Positions 45,126 through 53,582 of a DNA stretch of 64,000 bases are shown one piece after another (within the stretch, counting starts at the first letter, position 1; each line of letters opens with the position of its first letter). The notes beneath the pieces were generated by a model. The model ran no database searches and was not told where the DNA came from. It worked only from the letters and a program-made list of their open reading frames with translations. Source of the DNA: Methylococcales bacterium. GTDB taxonomy: Bacteria > Pseudomonadota > Gammaproteobacteria > Methylococcales > Methylomonadaceae. The translations under genes and the position numbers were made by a program. The stretch covers positions 62,001 through 126,000 of the forward strand of contig JAQTPT010000003.1 in NCBI GenBank assembly GCA_028712795.1. The letters are read 5' to 3'.

Positions 45126-46325
45126 ATGAATAAAACCCACAGTTTGCTATTACTTTCAATAGCATTAAGCAGTACCCTAATTGCCTGCTCGGATGAAGCC
45201 AAGTACAAGGCAATGACCGAAAAATACAACGCCGTTCAAACCGAGAAAACAAAGCACAAAGCGATGTCCCCCGAAGAAATGGCGGCTCACTCCGGTGAAG
45301 AAATGCATCATGATATGCCAATGTCCACCGAAACAACGGGAATTCATAAAATTGATACCGATGAAATTAGCCGTAATGCCGATGATTTGCCGCCGCCGCT
45401 TAATCGAACACAAGCGCAACTGGTCAGTGTCGATCTTTACACCGAGGAACTGGTCGCGGAAATGATGCCGGAAGTGACTTATCAATACTGGACTTATAAC
45501 GGCAAAGTGCCGGGGCCGTTTATTCGTGCTCGGGCAGGAGATCAGGTAGAAATACATTTAAATCATGGTAAACCGGGTGCCACCCATCAAGGCCATAATG
45601 AGCACACTTCGGCTGAACATGCCGCTGCCGGTCATTCAGCGCATTCCATCGATTTGCACTCTGTTGCTGGTTCTGGCGGTGGCGCACCATTAATGCAGGT
45701 TGGGCAGGGCGAAGAAAAAAGCTTTAGTTTTAAAGCCATGCACCCCGGCATCTATGTTTACCACTGCGCTAGTCCACATGTCCCTTCCCATATTGCTAAC
45801 GGAATGTATGGTATGATCTTGGTAGAGCCTGCGGAAGGCTTGGCAAAAGTTGACCGCGAATTTTATGTTATGCAGGGCGATTTTTACACAACCGGAAAAT
45901 ATGGCGCTAAGGGCTTTCAAGCGCTCAGCAAAGAAAAACTATTGGCGGAACAACCAGACTATTTTTTATTTAATGGCAGGGTTAACTCTCTCAGTGGCGA
46001 CCGCGCTTTAAAAGCAAAAGTGGGTGAAAAAATTCGCTTGTTTGTCGGTGTCGGATCGCATATCGCCGCCAACTTTCACATCATAGGCATTGTTTTTGAT
46101 AAATTATACAAAGACGGAGCCATCACCAACCCGCCATTGAAAGACGTCCAGACTACCACGATTTCTCCTGGTTCTGCGGTCATGATTGAATTTACAGCAG
46201 AAGTACCCGGTAAATATTTATTGGTTGACCATAGTTTGTCACGCGCAATTGATAAAGGCGCCTTGGCTGAGTTGATTATTGAAGGTGCAGAGCAGCCTGA
46301 GTTGTACCGGCAAGTGAGCCGCTAA
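45126..46325 (+). CDS. nirK: Copper nitrite reductase, lipoprotein form with His-rich loop
   Basis: A 399-residue two-cupredoxin enzyme reducing nitrite to NO. The signal peptide ends in the lipobox LIAC (Cys21), so it is probably lipid-anchored facing the periplasm. Copper ligands can be assigned by pattern: His173 (type 1), Asp176 and His178 (HSIDLHSV), His213-Cys214 (YHCASPH), His222 and Met227 (PSHIANGM), then the type 2 histidine in ANFHIIG and the last in LLVDHSLSRA. Between the strand EIHLNHGKPGA and His173 is an extra, histidine-rich loop (HQGHNEHTSAEHAAAGHSAH). Residues 44-74 are also His/Met-rich. ATG 45126 is chosen over 45075 because the signal peptide starts there. It sits between narI and the nor genes. 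Confidence 0.93.
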   Translation: MNKTHSLLLLSIALSSTLIACSDEAKYKAMTEKYNAVQTEKTKHKAMSPEEMAAHSGEEMHHDMPMSTETTGIHKIDTDEISRNADDLPPPLNRTQAQLVSVDLYTEELVAEMMPEVTYQYWTYNGKVPGPFIRARAGDQVEIHLNHGKPGATHQGHNEHTSAEHAAAGHSAHSIDLHSVAGSGGGAPLMQVGQGEEKSFSFKAMHPGIYVYHCASPHVPSHIANGMYGMILVEPAEGLAKVDREFYVMQGDFYTTGKYGAKGFQALSKEKLLAEQPDYFLFNGRVNSLSGDRALKAKVGEKIRLFVGVGSHIAANFHIIGIVFDKLYKDGAITNPPLKDVQTTTISPGSAVMIEFTAEVPGKYLLVDHSLSRAIDKGALAELIIEGAEQPELYRQVSR

Positions 46326-46369
46326 TGCGGCCTCTATTTTTCAATAACTGATATTCGGATTAATCACTT

Positions 46370-46690
46370 ATGATCGAACCCGTCGCTTTACAGGATTTCT
46401 TTATCACGTTTTTTTCATCCGCTTTAATCATACTGGCAGGGGCAAGTTACGCACTACTGTTCGCCTGGTCTAAAGTGAATCCGAATTCCCGCATTAAAAT
46501 CGCAGCGTTAGTTTCTTATGCCGTGCTGACGCTCTCAGTGGCTGAATTAACACGGGCAGCTCAATTCCAAGGTTACTGGCTGATCATTTCCTTTGTGATG
46601 GTGATCGGCTATTTTTTTGCACCGATAGGCATCTGGCATCTGTGTGTTAAAACACATGCTGAAACTACAACAACAGAGGATAAGTTATGA
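46370..46690 (+). CDS. Unknown small membrane protein between nirK and norC
   Basis: A 106-residue protein with three hydrophobic helices (about residues 10-30, 44-62 and 70-92; ALIILAGASYALLFAWSKVN, KIAALVSYAVLTLSVAELTR, YWLIISFVMVIGYFFAPIGI). No domain was recognised. Its stop overlaps the norC start by four bases (ATGA), so it is translationally coupled to norC. This placement suggests a role in NO reductase assembly or electron transfer, as small membrane proteins next to nor genes often have; that is inference only. Confidence 0.75.
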   Translation: MIEPVALQDFFITFFSSALIILAGASYALLFAWSKVNPNSRIKIAALVSYAVLTLSVAELTRAAQFQGYWLIISFVMVIGYFFAPIGIWHLCVKTHAETTTTEDKL

Positions 46691-47283
46691 ATGAAACACC
46701 CTTATGGGCTTCGGAATCATTCTGGAAAAAAACGGCAATCTGGGTAACCGCAGGATCATTTTTGATTTTAGTGGTGTTGACCATGGATTCATTAAGTAAA
46801 ACCAGCGCGGGCAGTAAACGGGTTCCTGCTTACAGCGTCATTAACAAAAAAATTGATTATCAATATAACAAGGAATTGCATAAATTTATGCCGGTTATCG
46901 GTGAAAACGAGTTTTTATTCGGCAAGGAATACACTGAAGAAGAAGCGCTGCAATTAGTTGATTTAGGCAAAAAAACCACGCAAGCCAAAAACTGCATGAA
47001 CTGCCATACCCTGTTAGGTAACGGCGCTTATTATGCCCCGGATTTAACCAAAGCCTGGTTGGATAAAGGCTGGATTTCCAGGGAAATGCGCGAAGGCATG
47101 ATGGTGAAATTTTTAATGGATCCTGAAAACAACGCCCGTACTTTTGGCAGTAACCGGAAAATGCCAAATCTGGATATTACCGAACAGGAAGCCAAAGGCA
47201 TTATTGCCTTTCTAAAGTGGATGTCGAGTATTGATACCAACGGCTTTCCCCATAACTTTAAAACCATTGACGCGGAAGAATGA
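46687..47283 (+). CDS. norC: Nitric oxide reductase cytochrome c subunit
   Basis: A 198-residue protein with one N-terminal membrane anchor (about 15-33) and a single c-type heme site, CMNCH at residues 103-107, in the setting AKNCMNCHTLLGNGAYYAPD. Met in NRKMPNLDIT is the likely sixth heme ligand. It relays electrons from periplasmic donors to NorB. GAGGAT lies six bases before ATG. It overlaps both neighbours by four bases. E. coli lacks this gene; length is at the upper end for NorC (about 150-200). Confidence 0.93.
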   Translation: MNETPLWASESFWKKTAIWVTAGSFLILVVLTMDSLSKTSAGSKRVPAYSVINKKIDYQYNKELHKFMPVIGENEFLFGKEYTEEEALQLVDLGKKTTQAKNCMNCHTLLGNGAYYAPDLTKAWLDKGWISREMREGMMVKFLMDPENNARTFGSNRKMPNLDITEQEAKGIIAFLKWMSSIDTNGFPHNFKTIDAEE

Positions 47284-48803
47284 GCATGAATACAAGTGGA
47301 TTAAATGGGGTCATGCAAAATGCGGCCGCTTTATGTGAGAAATCGCGCGCCTGTCTCAACAATTTCAAAGCATGGGTGCAACTGGACAGTACTAATTTAA
47401 CTGATGGGCAGCAACTGGCCGTTAAATACTTTACGGTTGCCGTTATTTTGTTCTTCGCGCAAATTCTGTTTGGCCTGTTGGCAGCGACACAATTTATCTA
47501 TCCCGGCTTTCTTTATGAAATTCTGGATTTCAATGTCAACCGCATGATACACATCAATGCCATGATCGTGTGGATGTTGTATGGATTTATAGGCTGTGTC
47601 TACTGGTTTCTTGAAGATGAAAGCGGCACTGAAATTGCCGGCTTAAAGCTGGGCAATATCGCCTTCTGGGTGCTCACAGGGGCGGTCACGCTGGTGGTTC
47701 TGGTTTATTTGCTGGTACAAATTGGCCCCGGCAAGGATTCCAGTCTTTGGTTTATTAACGAAGGCCGTGAATATATTGAAGCGCCACGCTGGGCTGATAT
47801 CGGCATTGTTATTGTCATACTGATTTTTTTCTATAATGTTGTTGCGACCTTCAGTAAAGGCAAATGGTCGGGTATTGCCGGTGTTTTAACGCTGGATTTG
47901 GTGGCATTGGCCGGTCTATATGTTGCCGGTATGTTTTACATGACCAATATTACCCACGAACAATACTGGTGGTGGTGGGTCATTCATTTGTGGGTTGAAG
48001 CAACCTGGGAAGTGCTGGTAGGCGTCATTATGGCCTGGTCATTGATGAAACTGCTGGGCGTCAGACGCAAAATCATACAAACCTGGCTGTATATTGAAGT
48101 CGCCCTGATGTTTGGCTCGGGTATTTTAGGCTTGGGGCATCATTACTTCTGGATCGGTACGCCGGAATACTGGTTGACTATCGGCGGGTTTTTCTCGGCT
48201 CTTGAACCCATTCCGCTGGTCGCCATGGTGGTTCATGCGGTTTACGATTCCGGCACGCACAACTTTAAAAACGGCAATCACCCTGCGTTAGCCTGGATTA
48301 TCGCCCAAGCCTTCGGCAACTTTTTTGGCGCAGGTGTTTGGGGCTTTATGCACACCCTGCCACAAATTAACATGTATACACACGGCACACAGTGGTCGGC
48401 TTCCCATGGTCATTTGGCATTTTTTGGCGCGTATGCCACGATTAATATTGCCTTCTTTTATCTGGCTATTCAGCATTGGCGTGGTGACGTCTGGATGGGC
48501 GGCGGCAGCCAGAATGCCTGGCGTTGGAAATGGGCTTTAGGCTTGCTCAATGGCGGCGTTCTCGGTATGACGATTGCGCTATTGATAGCGGGTTACGAGC
48601 AATCATTTATTGAGCGGGCCGTGGAAGGCTCAACGTGGGGCGGATATTTCACTGCGCAAAATCACCCGTCTTTTCAAAATGCGATGGTGTGGCGTTTGTT
48701 TTTTGGCGGCATGACCTTTGCCGGATTTATCTTGTTGGTTTGGGATCTATTAACGATCGGCAAGGGCGAAACGAGAAAAGCGCCTGTGATTATTGAAAGT
48801 TAA
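47280..48803 (+). CDS. norB: Nitric oxide reductase catalytic subunit
   Basis: A 507-residue heme-copper oxidase family protein with twelve helices that couples two NO to N2O at a heme b3-FeB site. Signature stretches include DFNVNRMIHINAMIVWMLYG, WWWWVIHLWVEATWEVLVGV (His and Glu ligands of FeB), GLGHHYFWIGTPEYWLTIGG (His-His) and GFMHTLPQINMYTHGTQWSA then SHGHLAFFGAYA (heme histidines). It is the cytochrome c-dependent type because norC is present and no quinol-oxidase extension is seen. ATG 47280 overlaps norC; ATG 47286 is an alternative. Last reductase of the pathway here; N2O would be the end product. Confidence 0.96.
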   Translation: MSMNTSGLNGVMQNAAALCEKSRACLNNFKAWVQLDSTNLTDGQQLAVKYFTVAVILFFAQILFGLLAATQFIYPGFLYEILDFNVNRMIHINAMIVWMLYGFIGCVYWFLEDESGTEIAGLKLGNIAFWVLTGAVTLVVLVYLLVQIGPGKDSSLWFINEGREYIEAPRWADIGIVIVILIFFYNVVATFSKGKWSGIAGVLTLDLVALAGLYVAGMFYMTNITHEQYWWWWVIHLWVEATWEVLVGVIMAWSLMKLLGVRRKIIQTWLYIEVALMFGSGILGLGHHYFWIGTPEYWLTIGGFFSALEPIPLVAMVVHAVYDSGTHNFKNGNHPALAWIIAQAFGNFFGAGVWGFMHTLPQINMYTHGTQWSASHGHLAFFGAYATINIAFFYLAIQHWRGDVWMGGGSQNAWRWKWALGLLNGGVLGMTIALLIAGYEQSFIERAVEGSTWGGYFTAQNHPSFQNAMVWRLFFGGMTFAGFILLVWDLLTIGKGETRKAPVIIES

Positions 48804-48823
48804 ATAAGTCATTCTTAAGGCTA

Positions 48824-48858
48824 CAAGGCTAAAATAAAGAATTGTATTTTAAGCCTTG
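48824..48858 (+). terminator. Hairpin after norB
   Basis: CAAGGCTAAAATA (48824-48836) pairs with TATTTTAAGCCTTG (48845-48858) around an eight-base loop. It follows the norB stop by 20 bases and may end or stabilise the transcript. There is no clean T-run after the stem, so attenuation or 3' end protection is as likely as full termination. Confidence 0.55.
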
Positions 48859-48881
48859 TGCAATCAGGATTGAGATTACCT

Positions 48882-49673
48882 ATGCCCCGCGTCGTCGCCT
48901 TATATCGTTATCCAGTGAAAGGTTTTACACCTGAAGCGTGCGAAGTTTTAGATGTCCTGGATCAAGGTCGAATCGCGGGAGATCGGGTTCTTGGTATCCG
49001 CTTCGCCAATTCAGTCGTCATGGATGATGCCTGGAGTAAAAAGCACGAGTTCATTGCTCTAGTGAACACACCCGGCATGGCTCGCCTTCAGCTTCGGTTC
49101 AATCATCAGACGCTCAGGTTAAGGATCAGCATTGACGGCAACTTTTGGTTTGATGAGGCGCTGGATGATTATGGCCGCAAGCGAATAGCGGCGGCGATTG
49201 AAAATTATGTGCTCCAACTGGACGAGAATCCCCTTTCCTTTCATCCTGAACGGCTCCCCCTGCGGGTCGTTGGAGACGGCATTACGTCCCGATATCAGGA
49301 CAACGAAGCAGGCCAGATAACCCTGCATAGTCGTGAAAGCCTGGCCGCTGTTGCCAATGCAGTTGGGGATGCCGATCTTAGTGAGCTTCGTTTTCGCTCA
49401 AATATCGCTATTGAAGGTCTGAATGCATGGGAAGAACAAAGCTGGGTAGGGCGAAAAATTCGTATCGGCGAGGTTATGTTTGAAGTATTGACACCCAAGG
49501 GCAGATGCCTCGCCACGCAGGCCAACCCTTACACAGGCGAACGTGACTTACCCATCCTCAAGACGCTGGTTTACTCCTTTAATCAGGAAAAGCCAACTTT
49601 TGCGATTGGAATGGTTACCCGGGGTGCCGGAGGGAAAATTTACCTCGGCGATAAAGTTAGCCTTCTTGATTGA
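48882..49673 (+). CDS. MOSC domain-containing protein
   Basis: A 263-residue protein starting MPRVVALYRYPVKGFTPEAC, a MOSC N-terminal beta-barrel motif (YPVKG). The C-terminal MOSC domain contains RFRSNIAIEGLNAWEEQSWV, KIRIGEVMFEVLTPKGRCLA (conserved Cys) and LGDKVSLLD at the end. MOSC proteins bind molybdenum cofactor or related sulfur carriers; relatives include mARC, which reduces N-hydroxylated compounds and nitrite. Placement after nar and nor genes is consistent with a molybdenum- or N-oxide-related role, but the substrate is unknown. ATG 48882 is preferred because GTG 48858 lies within the hairpin. Confidence 0.85.
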   Translation: MPRVVALYRYPVKGFTPEACEVLDVLDQGRIAGDRVLGIRFANSVVMDDAWSKKHEFIALVNTPGMARLQLRFNHQTLRLRISIDGNFWFDEALDDYGRKRIAAAIENYVLQLDENPLSFHPERLPLRVVGDGITSRYQDNEAGQITLHSRESLAAVANAVGDADLSELRFRSNIAIEGLNAWEEQSWVGRKIRIGEVMFEVLTPKGRCLATQANPYTGERDLPILKTLVYSFNQEKPTFAIGMVTRGAGGKIYLGDKVSLLD

Positions 49674-49804
49674 AGACAGCTGGGGCGGAGTAGGGAGATT
49701 AAAGTCACATACCAGCCCTCAGTATTTTTAGCCCAAAAATTCGACATTGCGCACCAGCGATCTGATTAATAATTTGTTGATCTTCATAAAGGCACACATA
49801 AATT

Positions 49805-50248
49805 ATGTACAGTTACATACTACTACTTCATGTTTTAGCAGCCACAATTTGGACAGGTGGACATCTCGTGTTGGCCACTACAATTCTTCCCGGAGCTCTA
49901 AAGGAAAAATCACCATCGGATTTATTACGATTCGAATCGGGTTATGAAAGGGTAGGAATACCGGCGTTAATCATTCAGGTAATTACTGGATTATGGTTAG
50001 CCCACAATCTTATGCCTGAAATTGGCCTATGGTTTAGCTTTGGCAACCCCATATCGCGACTCATTATGGTAAAACTAATTTTGCTGTTGCTGACGGTCTT
50101 ATTTGCAATAGATGCACGGCTGAGGATCATTCCGAATTTGACAGACCGGAATTTGATTTCGCTGGCATACCACATTATCCCCGTCACTGTTATTTCTGTT
50201 CTGTTCGTCATAGTGGGAGTGTCGTTCAGAACAGGTGGTTTATTCTAA
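49805..50248 (+). CDS. CopD-like integral membrane protein
   Basis: A 147-residue protein with four membrane helices. LLHVLAATIWTGGHLVLATT is the typical first helix of CopD/copper-resistance-like domains, with His9 and His20 as possible heme or copper ligands. FESGYERVGIPALIIQVITG, RLIMVKLILLLLTVLFAIDA and a final hydrophobic helix follow. Short CopD-like proteins of this type are often found near copper or nitrogen-oxide genes; this one lies behind nirK and norB. Function is not established. ATG 49805 has AAAGG only at distance. Confidence 0.72.
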   Translation: MYSYILLLHVLAATIWTGGHLVLATTILPGALKEKSPSDLLRFESGYERVGIPALIIQVITGLWLAHNLMPEIGLWFSFGNPISRLIMVKLILLLLTVLFAIDARLRIIPNLTDRNLISLAYHIIPVTVISVLFVIVGVSFRTGGLF

Positions 50249-50436
50249 GTATGACTTTCAGGGCGCTATTTTTGACAACAAATTCTTGTAGCGTGAATCA
50301 GGGGCAACGATGCAAGGAAAAGTAGCCAGATCAACTGAAGGTTTTGATTAATCAAGCCAGGATCATGGGCCGGGAAAGCTTTTGGAGCTTTGGGCGATAA
50401 GTCCGCTCTATCAATAATAATTTTATGAGGGCTATC

Positions 50437-50607
50437 ATGTCAGAATTTAAAAAATATCACTGCTTAGAATGCGAACACATCTATGATGAAGAAAAAGGCG
50501 ATCCTGACAGCGGCATTGAACCGGGAACTCGTTGGGCGGATATTCCTGATGACTGGAATTGCCCGATATGCGGCGCTCCGAAAAGTTTTTTTAAGCTGAT
50601 GAAATAA
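50437..50607 (+). CDS. Rubredoxin
   Basis: A 56-residue rubredoxin: [12 protein letters not shown] (CxxC), then [20 protein letters not shown] and [11 protein letters not shown] (CxxC), the four cysteines holding one iron. It transfers single electrons in the cytoplasm; in many gammaproteobacteria it serves NO reduction, superoxide defence or alkane hydroxylation. ATG 50437 is used because GAGGG precedes it; ATG 50425 in the same frame would add four residues. It ends the run of plus-strand genes after the denitrification cluster. Confidence 0.93.
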   Translation: MSEFKKYHCLECEHIYDEEKGDPDSGIEPGTRWADIPDDWNCPICGAPKSFFKLMK

Positions 50608-50846
50608 CTATTTGGATTTAAATCTACCGTGTTTACTTATTTCCCTAGTTTTTCTTGTCACTTGATGCGATCGGCAATGTGCAAGATATTGGTGTTCATG
50701 CCGATTGGCTTGACGGACTGGTTTTAAGGATTTCTTTACTGTAAATATTTGGTCAGCAGCGTGACAAGAAACGCGCTTCCCCATGGATTGACTCACAGTC
50801 AGTCTTCTTTGTTGACAGTGTTTAGTCCGCGGAAGTAGAGTTGATG

Positions 50847-52040
50847 TCACATAGCCGTAACATCGCCAACGCGCATCTGTTTGATTGACCGTTCGTTATA
50901 TAGAGCTGCAATTAAATTAGCCTGATAGACCATGCCCACGAGTCGATTTTCGTTATTTACAATCGGAATTTGCCGATAGCCTTGATTTGACATCAAGGGA
51001 ATAAGATCGGCGATGTGAGTGTTTTCCGGCAGTACGCTAACAGAGGTTGTCATAATATGGCCGACTGATTCCGGTTTATCAGTTGATACATCGTGCGTTC
51101 GGCGTATAAAAGTCCGAAACTTCCCTTGAAATGTTTCATTAGCGTTCACTTTAATGTATTTAAAAAAGTCATTCCAGGTGATAATTCCAATCACGCGCTT
51201 GGCTCTGTCAATAACCGGCATAGCTTTGAGCTTTTCGTTATGCATAATATTCCAGGCCTCTTCAACTTCCGTGCCGTATTCAACAGTCAGTATATTATTT
51301 ACCATAATATCCGCGCAGGTGATATTGCCCCTGTAGCGTTTAAAACTTTGCATCTGAGCATCGGTAAGCAATTTGCTCAAATCTCCCGTAGAGACGTCCA
51401 TAAAGATATCCATATTTTCCAGCGCTTGTTCCAAGTCTTGTTCTGATATGCCGGTGCGCTGAGAAGGTTGAATGAGGGTGCTGTGTTTATGCTTTTTATT
51501 GTCAACTGGATGAGGAACTGTAGGGTACTCAAAACGCAATACCCAACGGTTAATGGCAATCCCCATAATCAGCATGATCGCTACATTAATGCCTACCGGC
51601 ATCAGAGCAAAACTGTAATTGATAAAACTGGCATGGTTGCCAGCAATGATAGGTGTCAAGGCAGTCGCCGCAGCGGGAGGATGCAGGCAACGCAGCAACA
51701 GCATGGCAAAAACACTTGCTCCTGAAGCGCAAGCTGATGCAATAATCGTATCGGCAAGCAAATGGGCGCAGGTAATACCGATAACAGCCGATATTAAATG
51801 ACCTCCGACTAGCGGCCAGGGTTGTGCCAGCGGACTGCCAGGCATAATAAACAGAATAACGGCTGAAGCCCCCATCGAGGCGACTATAACCGGGTAAGCG
51901 GCGCTAAGGCCGAACTTCTGAGTGACCCATGCCACAATCAAAATAGCACTGAAACACGAAATAACAGAAAGGAGTTTGCCTTTTATGCTTAAATTTACCG
52001 GATCAACGGTAATAAAACGAAAAAATTGATGGACGTTCAT
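50847..52040 (-). CDS. HPP family membrane protein with CBS domain pair
   Basis: A 397-residue protein. Residues 1-180 form the HPP domain (four helices; VIVASMGASAVILFIMPGSP, LAQPWPLVGGHLISAVIGIT, LLRCLHPPAAATALTPIIAG with the HPP triplet). A linker leads to two CBS domains (ADIMVNNILTVEYGTEVEEA ... AMPVIDRAKRVIGIITWNDF; VGHIMTTSVSVLPENTHIAD ... VNNENRLVGMVYQANLIAAL). HPP proteins from cyanobacteria and plant chloroplasts import nitrite, and CBS pairs usually sense adenine nucleotides. Next to the denitrification genes, a nitrite transport role regulated by energy charge is plausible but unproven. Single gene on the minus strand, 135 bases from the reductase gene. Confidence 0.85.
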   Translation of the reverse strand: MNVHQFFRFITVDPVNLSIKGKLLSVISCFSAILIVAWVTQKFGLSAAYPVIVASMGASAVILFIMPGSPLAQPWPLVGGHLISAVIGITCAHLLADTIIASACASGASVFAMLLLRCLHPPAAATALTPIIAGNHASFINYSFALMPVGINVAIMLIMGIAINRWVLRFEYPTVPHPVDNKKHKHSTLIQPSQRTGISEQDLEQALENMDIFMDVSTGDLSKLLTDAQMQSFKRYRGNITCADIMVNNILTVEYGTEVEEAWNIMHNEKLKAMPVIDRAKRVIGIITWNDFFKYIKVNANETFQGKFRTFIRRTHDVSTDKPESVGHIMTTSVSVLPENTHIADLIPLMSNQGYRQIPIVNNENRLVGMVYQANLIAALYNERSIKQMRVGDVTAM

Positions 52041-52175
52041 AAGTATATAAATATCCTCGTTAGTTTAGGTATCTGTCTGTCAGACGCATTTCGATTGGAA
52101 ACGCCTTAAGAATATCGAATCGATACTATAACCTATTCAGAAATAAATTTGGATGGTTTGGTTTAAAAATTATTT

Positions 52176-53147
52176 TTATACCGGAGTAACAAAAAAAGCG
52201 TCTGCGTATATATCCTTCATGGAAGCGCCTTTAAGAAAGGTCATTTTTTTCATTTGATTGACCATCTCAGGATGGCCACAGAGAAATACGCGCCAATCTT
52301 TTAAATCTGTAAACGAAGCCAAGGCAACCTCGTTGACGCGTCCGTGGGTAAAACCTTCGGGAACATGCTTGCCCGATAGGCAAGGGATGTAATGAAAATT
52401 TTGATGCTGCCTAGCGAGTTGGCGCAGCTCGTCAATCCGGTAAAGATCGTCAAACTCACGACTGCCATGAAACAAATAAATAGGACCGGAATGACCCTGT
52501 GCAAGTGCATCGGTCAGAATACCCGCCAGTGGCGCCAAACCGGTTCCCGTCCCTACCAGAAGCAGGCCTTGTTCACTTCTTTCGGGCAGATAAAAACAAT
52601 GTCCTCGCGGTTCGGATACGGCGATGGTATCTCCAACCGTGATTTCATCATGTAGCCATTCACTAAATCGACCGCCCGTCAAGCGGCGGATATGAAACTC
52701 CAGGGTGTTGGATTCCTGCGGAGTATTGGCAATCGAATAGCTGCGCGTCAAGCCATCGGCTCTCTGTAGATTAACAAATTGCCCGGCGCTAAATTCGAAC
52801 GCGTCCTCAAAAGCGATAACCAACAGCAGCGTATTTCTATTGAGCATTTCGTTAACAACAACCGTTCCTTCGGTATAGAATTCCGATTGGTCCGGCAGTT
52901 TAATGATCATGTCCTGTTCTGGACGACACAAACAGGCAAGAAAATGATTTTGTTTTTTCAGTGTGTTCTTTAACCCGGCCTGAGCGGCTTCGGGCGGCAG
53001 GGTATCGGCACTGCGCACCATGCAGCTATGGCAGGTGCCCTTTTTACAGGCGTAGGAAATATTAACATGTTCGCGTAATAAGGCATCGAGCACTGTTTCA
53101 CCCGGTTGGCAAGAATAAGTCTTTTCTTCAATCGTTAATTTAACCAT
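52176..53147 (-). CDS. 2Fe-2S ferredoxin-NAD(P)H oxidoreductase (MmoC-like)
   Basis: A 323-residue fusion: an N-terminal plant-type ferredoxin domain (YACKKGTCHSCMVRSADTLP and ACLCRP supply four cysteines), an FAD domain (LTRSYSIANTPQ, the RxYS motif) and an NAD(P)H domain (LLLVGTGTGLAPLAGILTDA; VFLCGHPEMVNQMKKM). This matches the reductases of soluble monooxygenases and related electron suppliers. ATG 53147 (AAGG upstream) or 53159 is preferred to 53192, because 53192 falls within a hairpin. It lies directly downstream of the truncated globin gene on the same strand, so it may reduce the globin or feed an oxygenase elsewhere. Confidence 0.88.
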   Translation of the reverse strand: MVKLTIEEKTYSCQPGETVLDALLREHVNISYACKKGTCHSCMVRSADTLPPEAAQAGLKNTLKKQNHFLACLCRPEQDMIIKLPDQSEFYTEGTVVVNEMLNRNTLLLVIAFEDAFEFSAGQFVNLQRADGLTRSYSIANTPQESNTLEFHIRRLTGGRFSEWLHDEITVGDTIAVSEPRGHCFYLPERSEQGLLLVGTGTGLAPLAGILTDALAQGHSGPIYLFHGSREFDDLYRIDELRQLARQHQNFHYIPCLSGKHVPEGFTHGRVNEVALASFTDLKDWRVFLCGHPEMVNQMKKMTFLKGASMKDIYADAFFVTPV

Positions 53148-53166
53148 GACACCCTTCATTAAATCT

Positions 53167-53201
53167 GATTCCCTGATGTTCTGTTCCGGCATCAGGGAAT
53201 C
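53167..53201. terminator. Intercistronic hairpin between globin and reductase genes
   Basis: GATTCCCTGATG (53167-53178) and CATCAGGGAATC (53190-53201) are perfect 12-base complements with an eleven-base loop. The hairpin begins 12 bases after the globin stop codon and ends shortly before the reductase start. It lacks a T-run on the minus strand, so partial termination or mRNA processing is likely. Confidence 0.7.
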
Positions 53202-53213
53202 AACTTAAGCGCT

Positions 53214-53582
53214 TTATTTACCCAGCACATCATTTCGTGCGCTTTCGGCAATTGCAGCGGCTTCGGCAATTAAATCAGCCGGCACCTTCAATTCAACCAA
53301 AGTGGCGCCCAGATGTTCCATAACAGCATCAAAATGAGAATTGTCCAGACCCATTTTTACCAGAGGGGCATGGGCGTTGCGCATATCCCGGCCCGTATAG
53401 TTATTGGGGCCGCCAAAAGCCATAGTAAAGAAAGCTTTTTGCTTGGCGATTTGTTTGTCCATATCGGAGTCATCAAAAAAACGATTAATGCGGTAATCGT
53501 TCAAAACCTTGCGGTAAAAAAGTTCGACTGCTGCATTAACAGCGGCCTCACCGCCAATTCTTTCATAAAGTGTTTTACTCAT
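53214..53582 (-). CDS. Group I truncated hemoglobin
   Basis: A 122-residue heme protein (from the ATG at 53582): TLYERIGGEAAVNAAVELFY has the conserved B-helix Tyr region, FFTMAFGGPNNYTGRDMRNA and HAPLVKMGLDNSHF contain the F-helix proximal histidine and the glycine motifs of two-on-two globins. Close in pattern to cyanobacterial GlbN. Such globins bind O2 and NO and can act as NO dioxygenase when supplied with electrons. AGGAAG five bases before ATG 53582 supports this start; ATG 53615 in frame is an alternative with its own GAGGAC. The reductase gene downstream is the natural partner. Confidence 0.92.
   Translation of the reverse strand: MSKTLYERIGGEAAVNAAVELFYRKVLNDYRINRFFDDSDMDKQIAKQKAFFTMAFGGPNNYTGRDMRNAHAPLVKMGLDNSHFDAVMEHLGATLVELKVPADLIAEAAAIAESARNDVLGK

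Noticed and set aside
50608..50850. 80-residue minus-strand frame
   Set aside because: Antisense to a short intergenic region between rubredoxin and the HPP gene; no ribosome site or family features.
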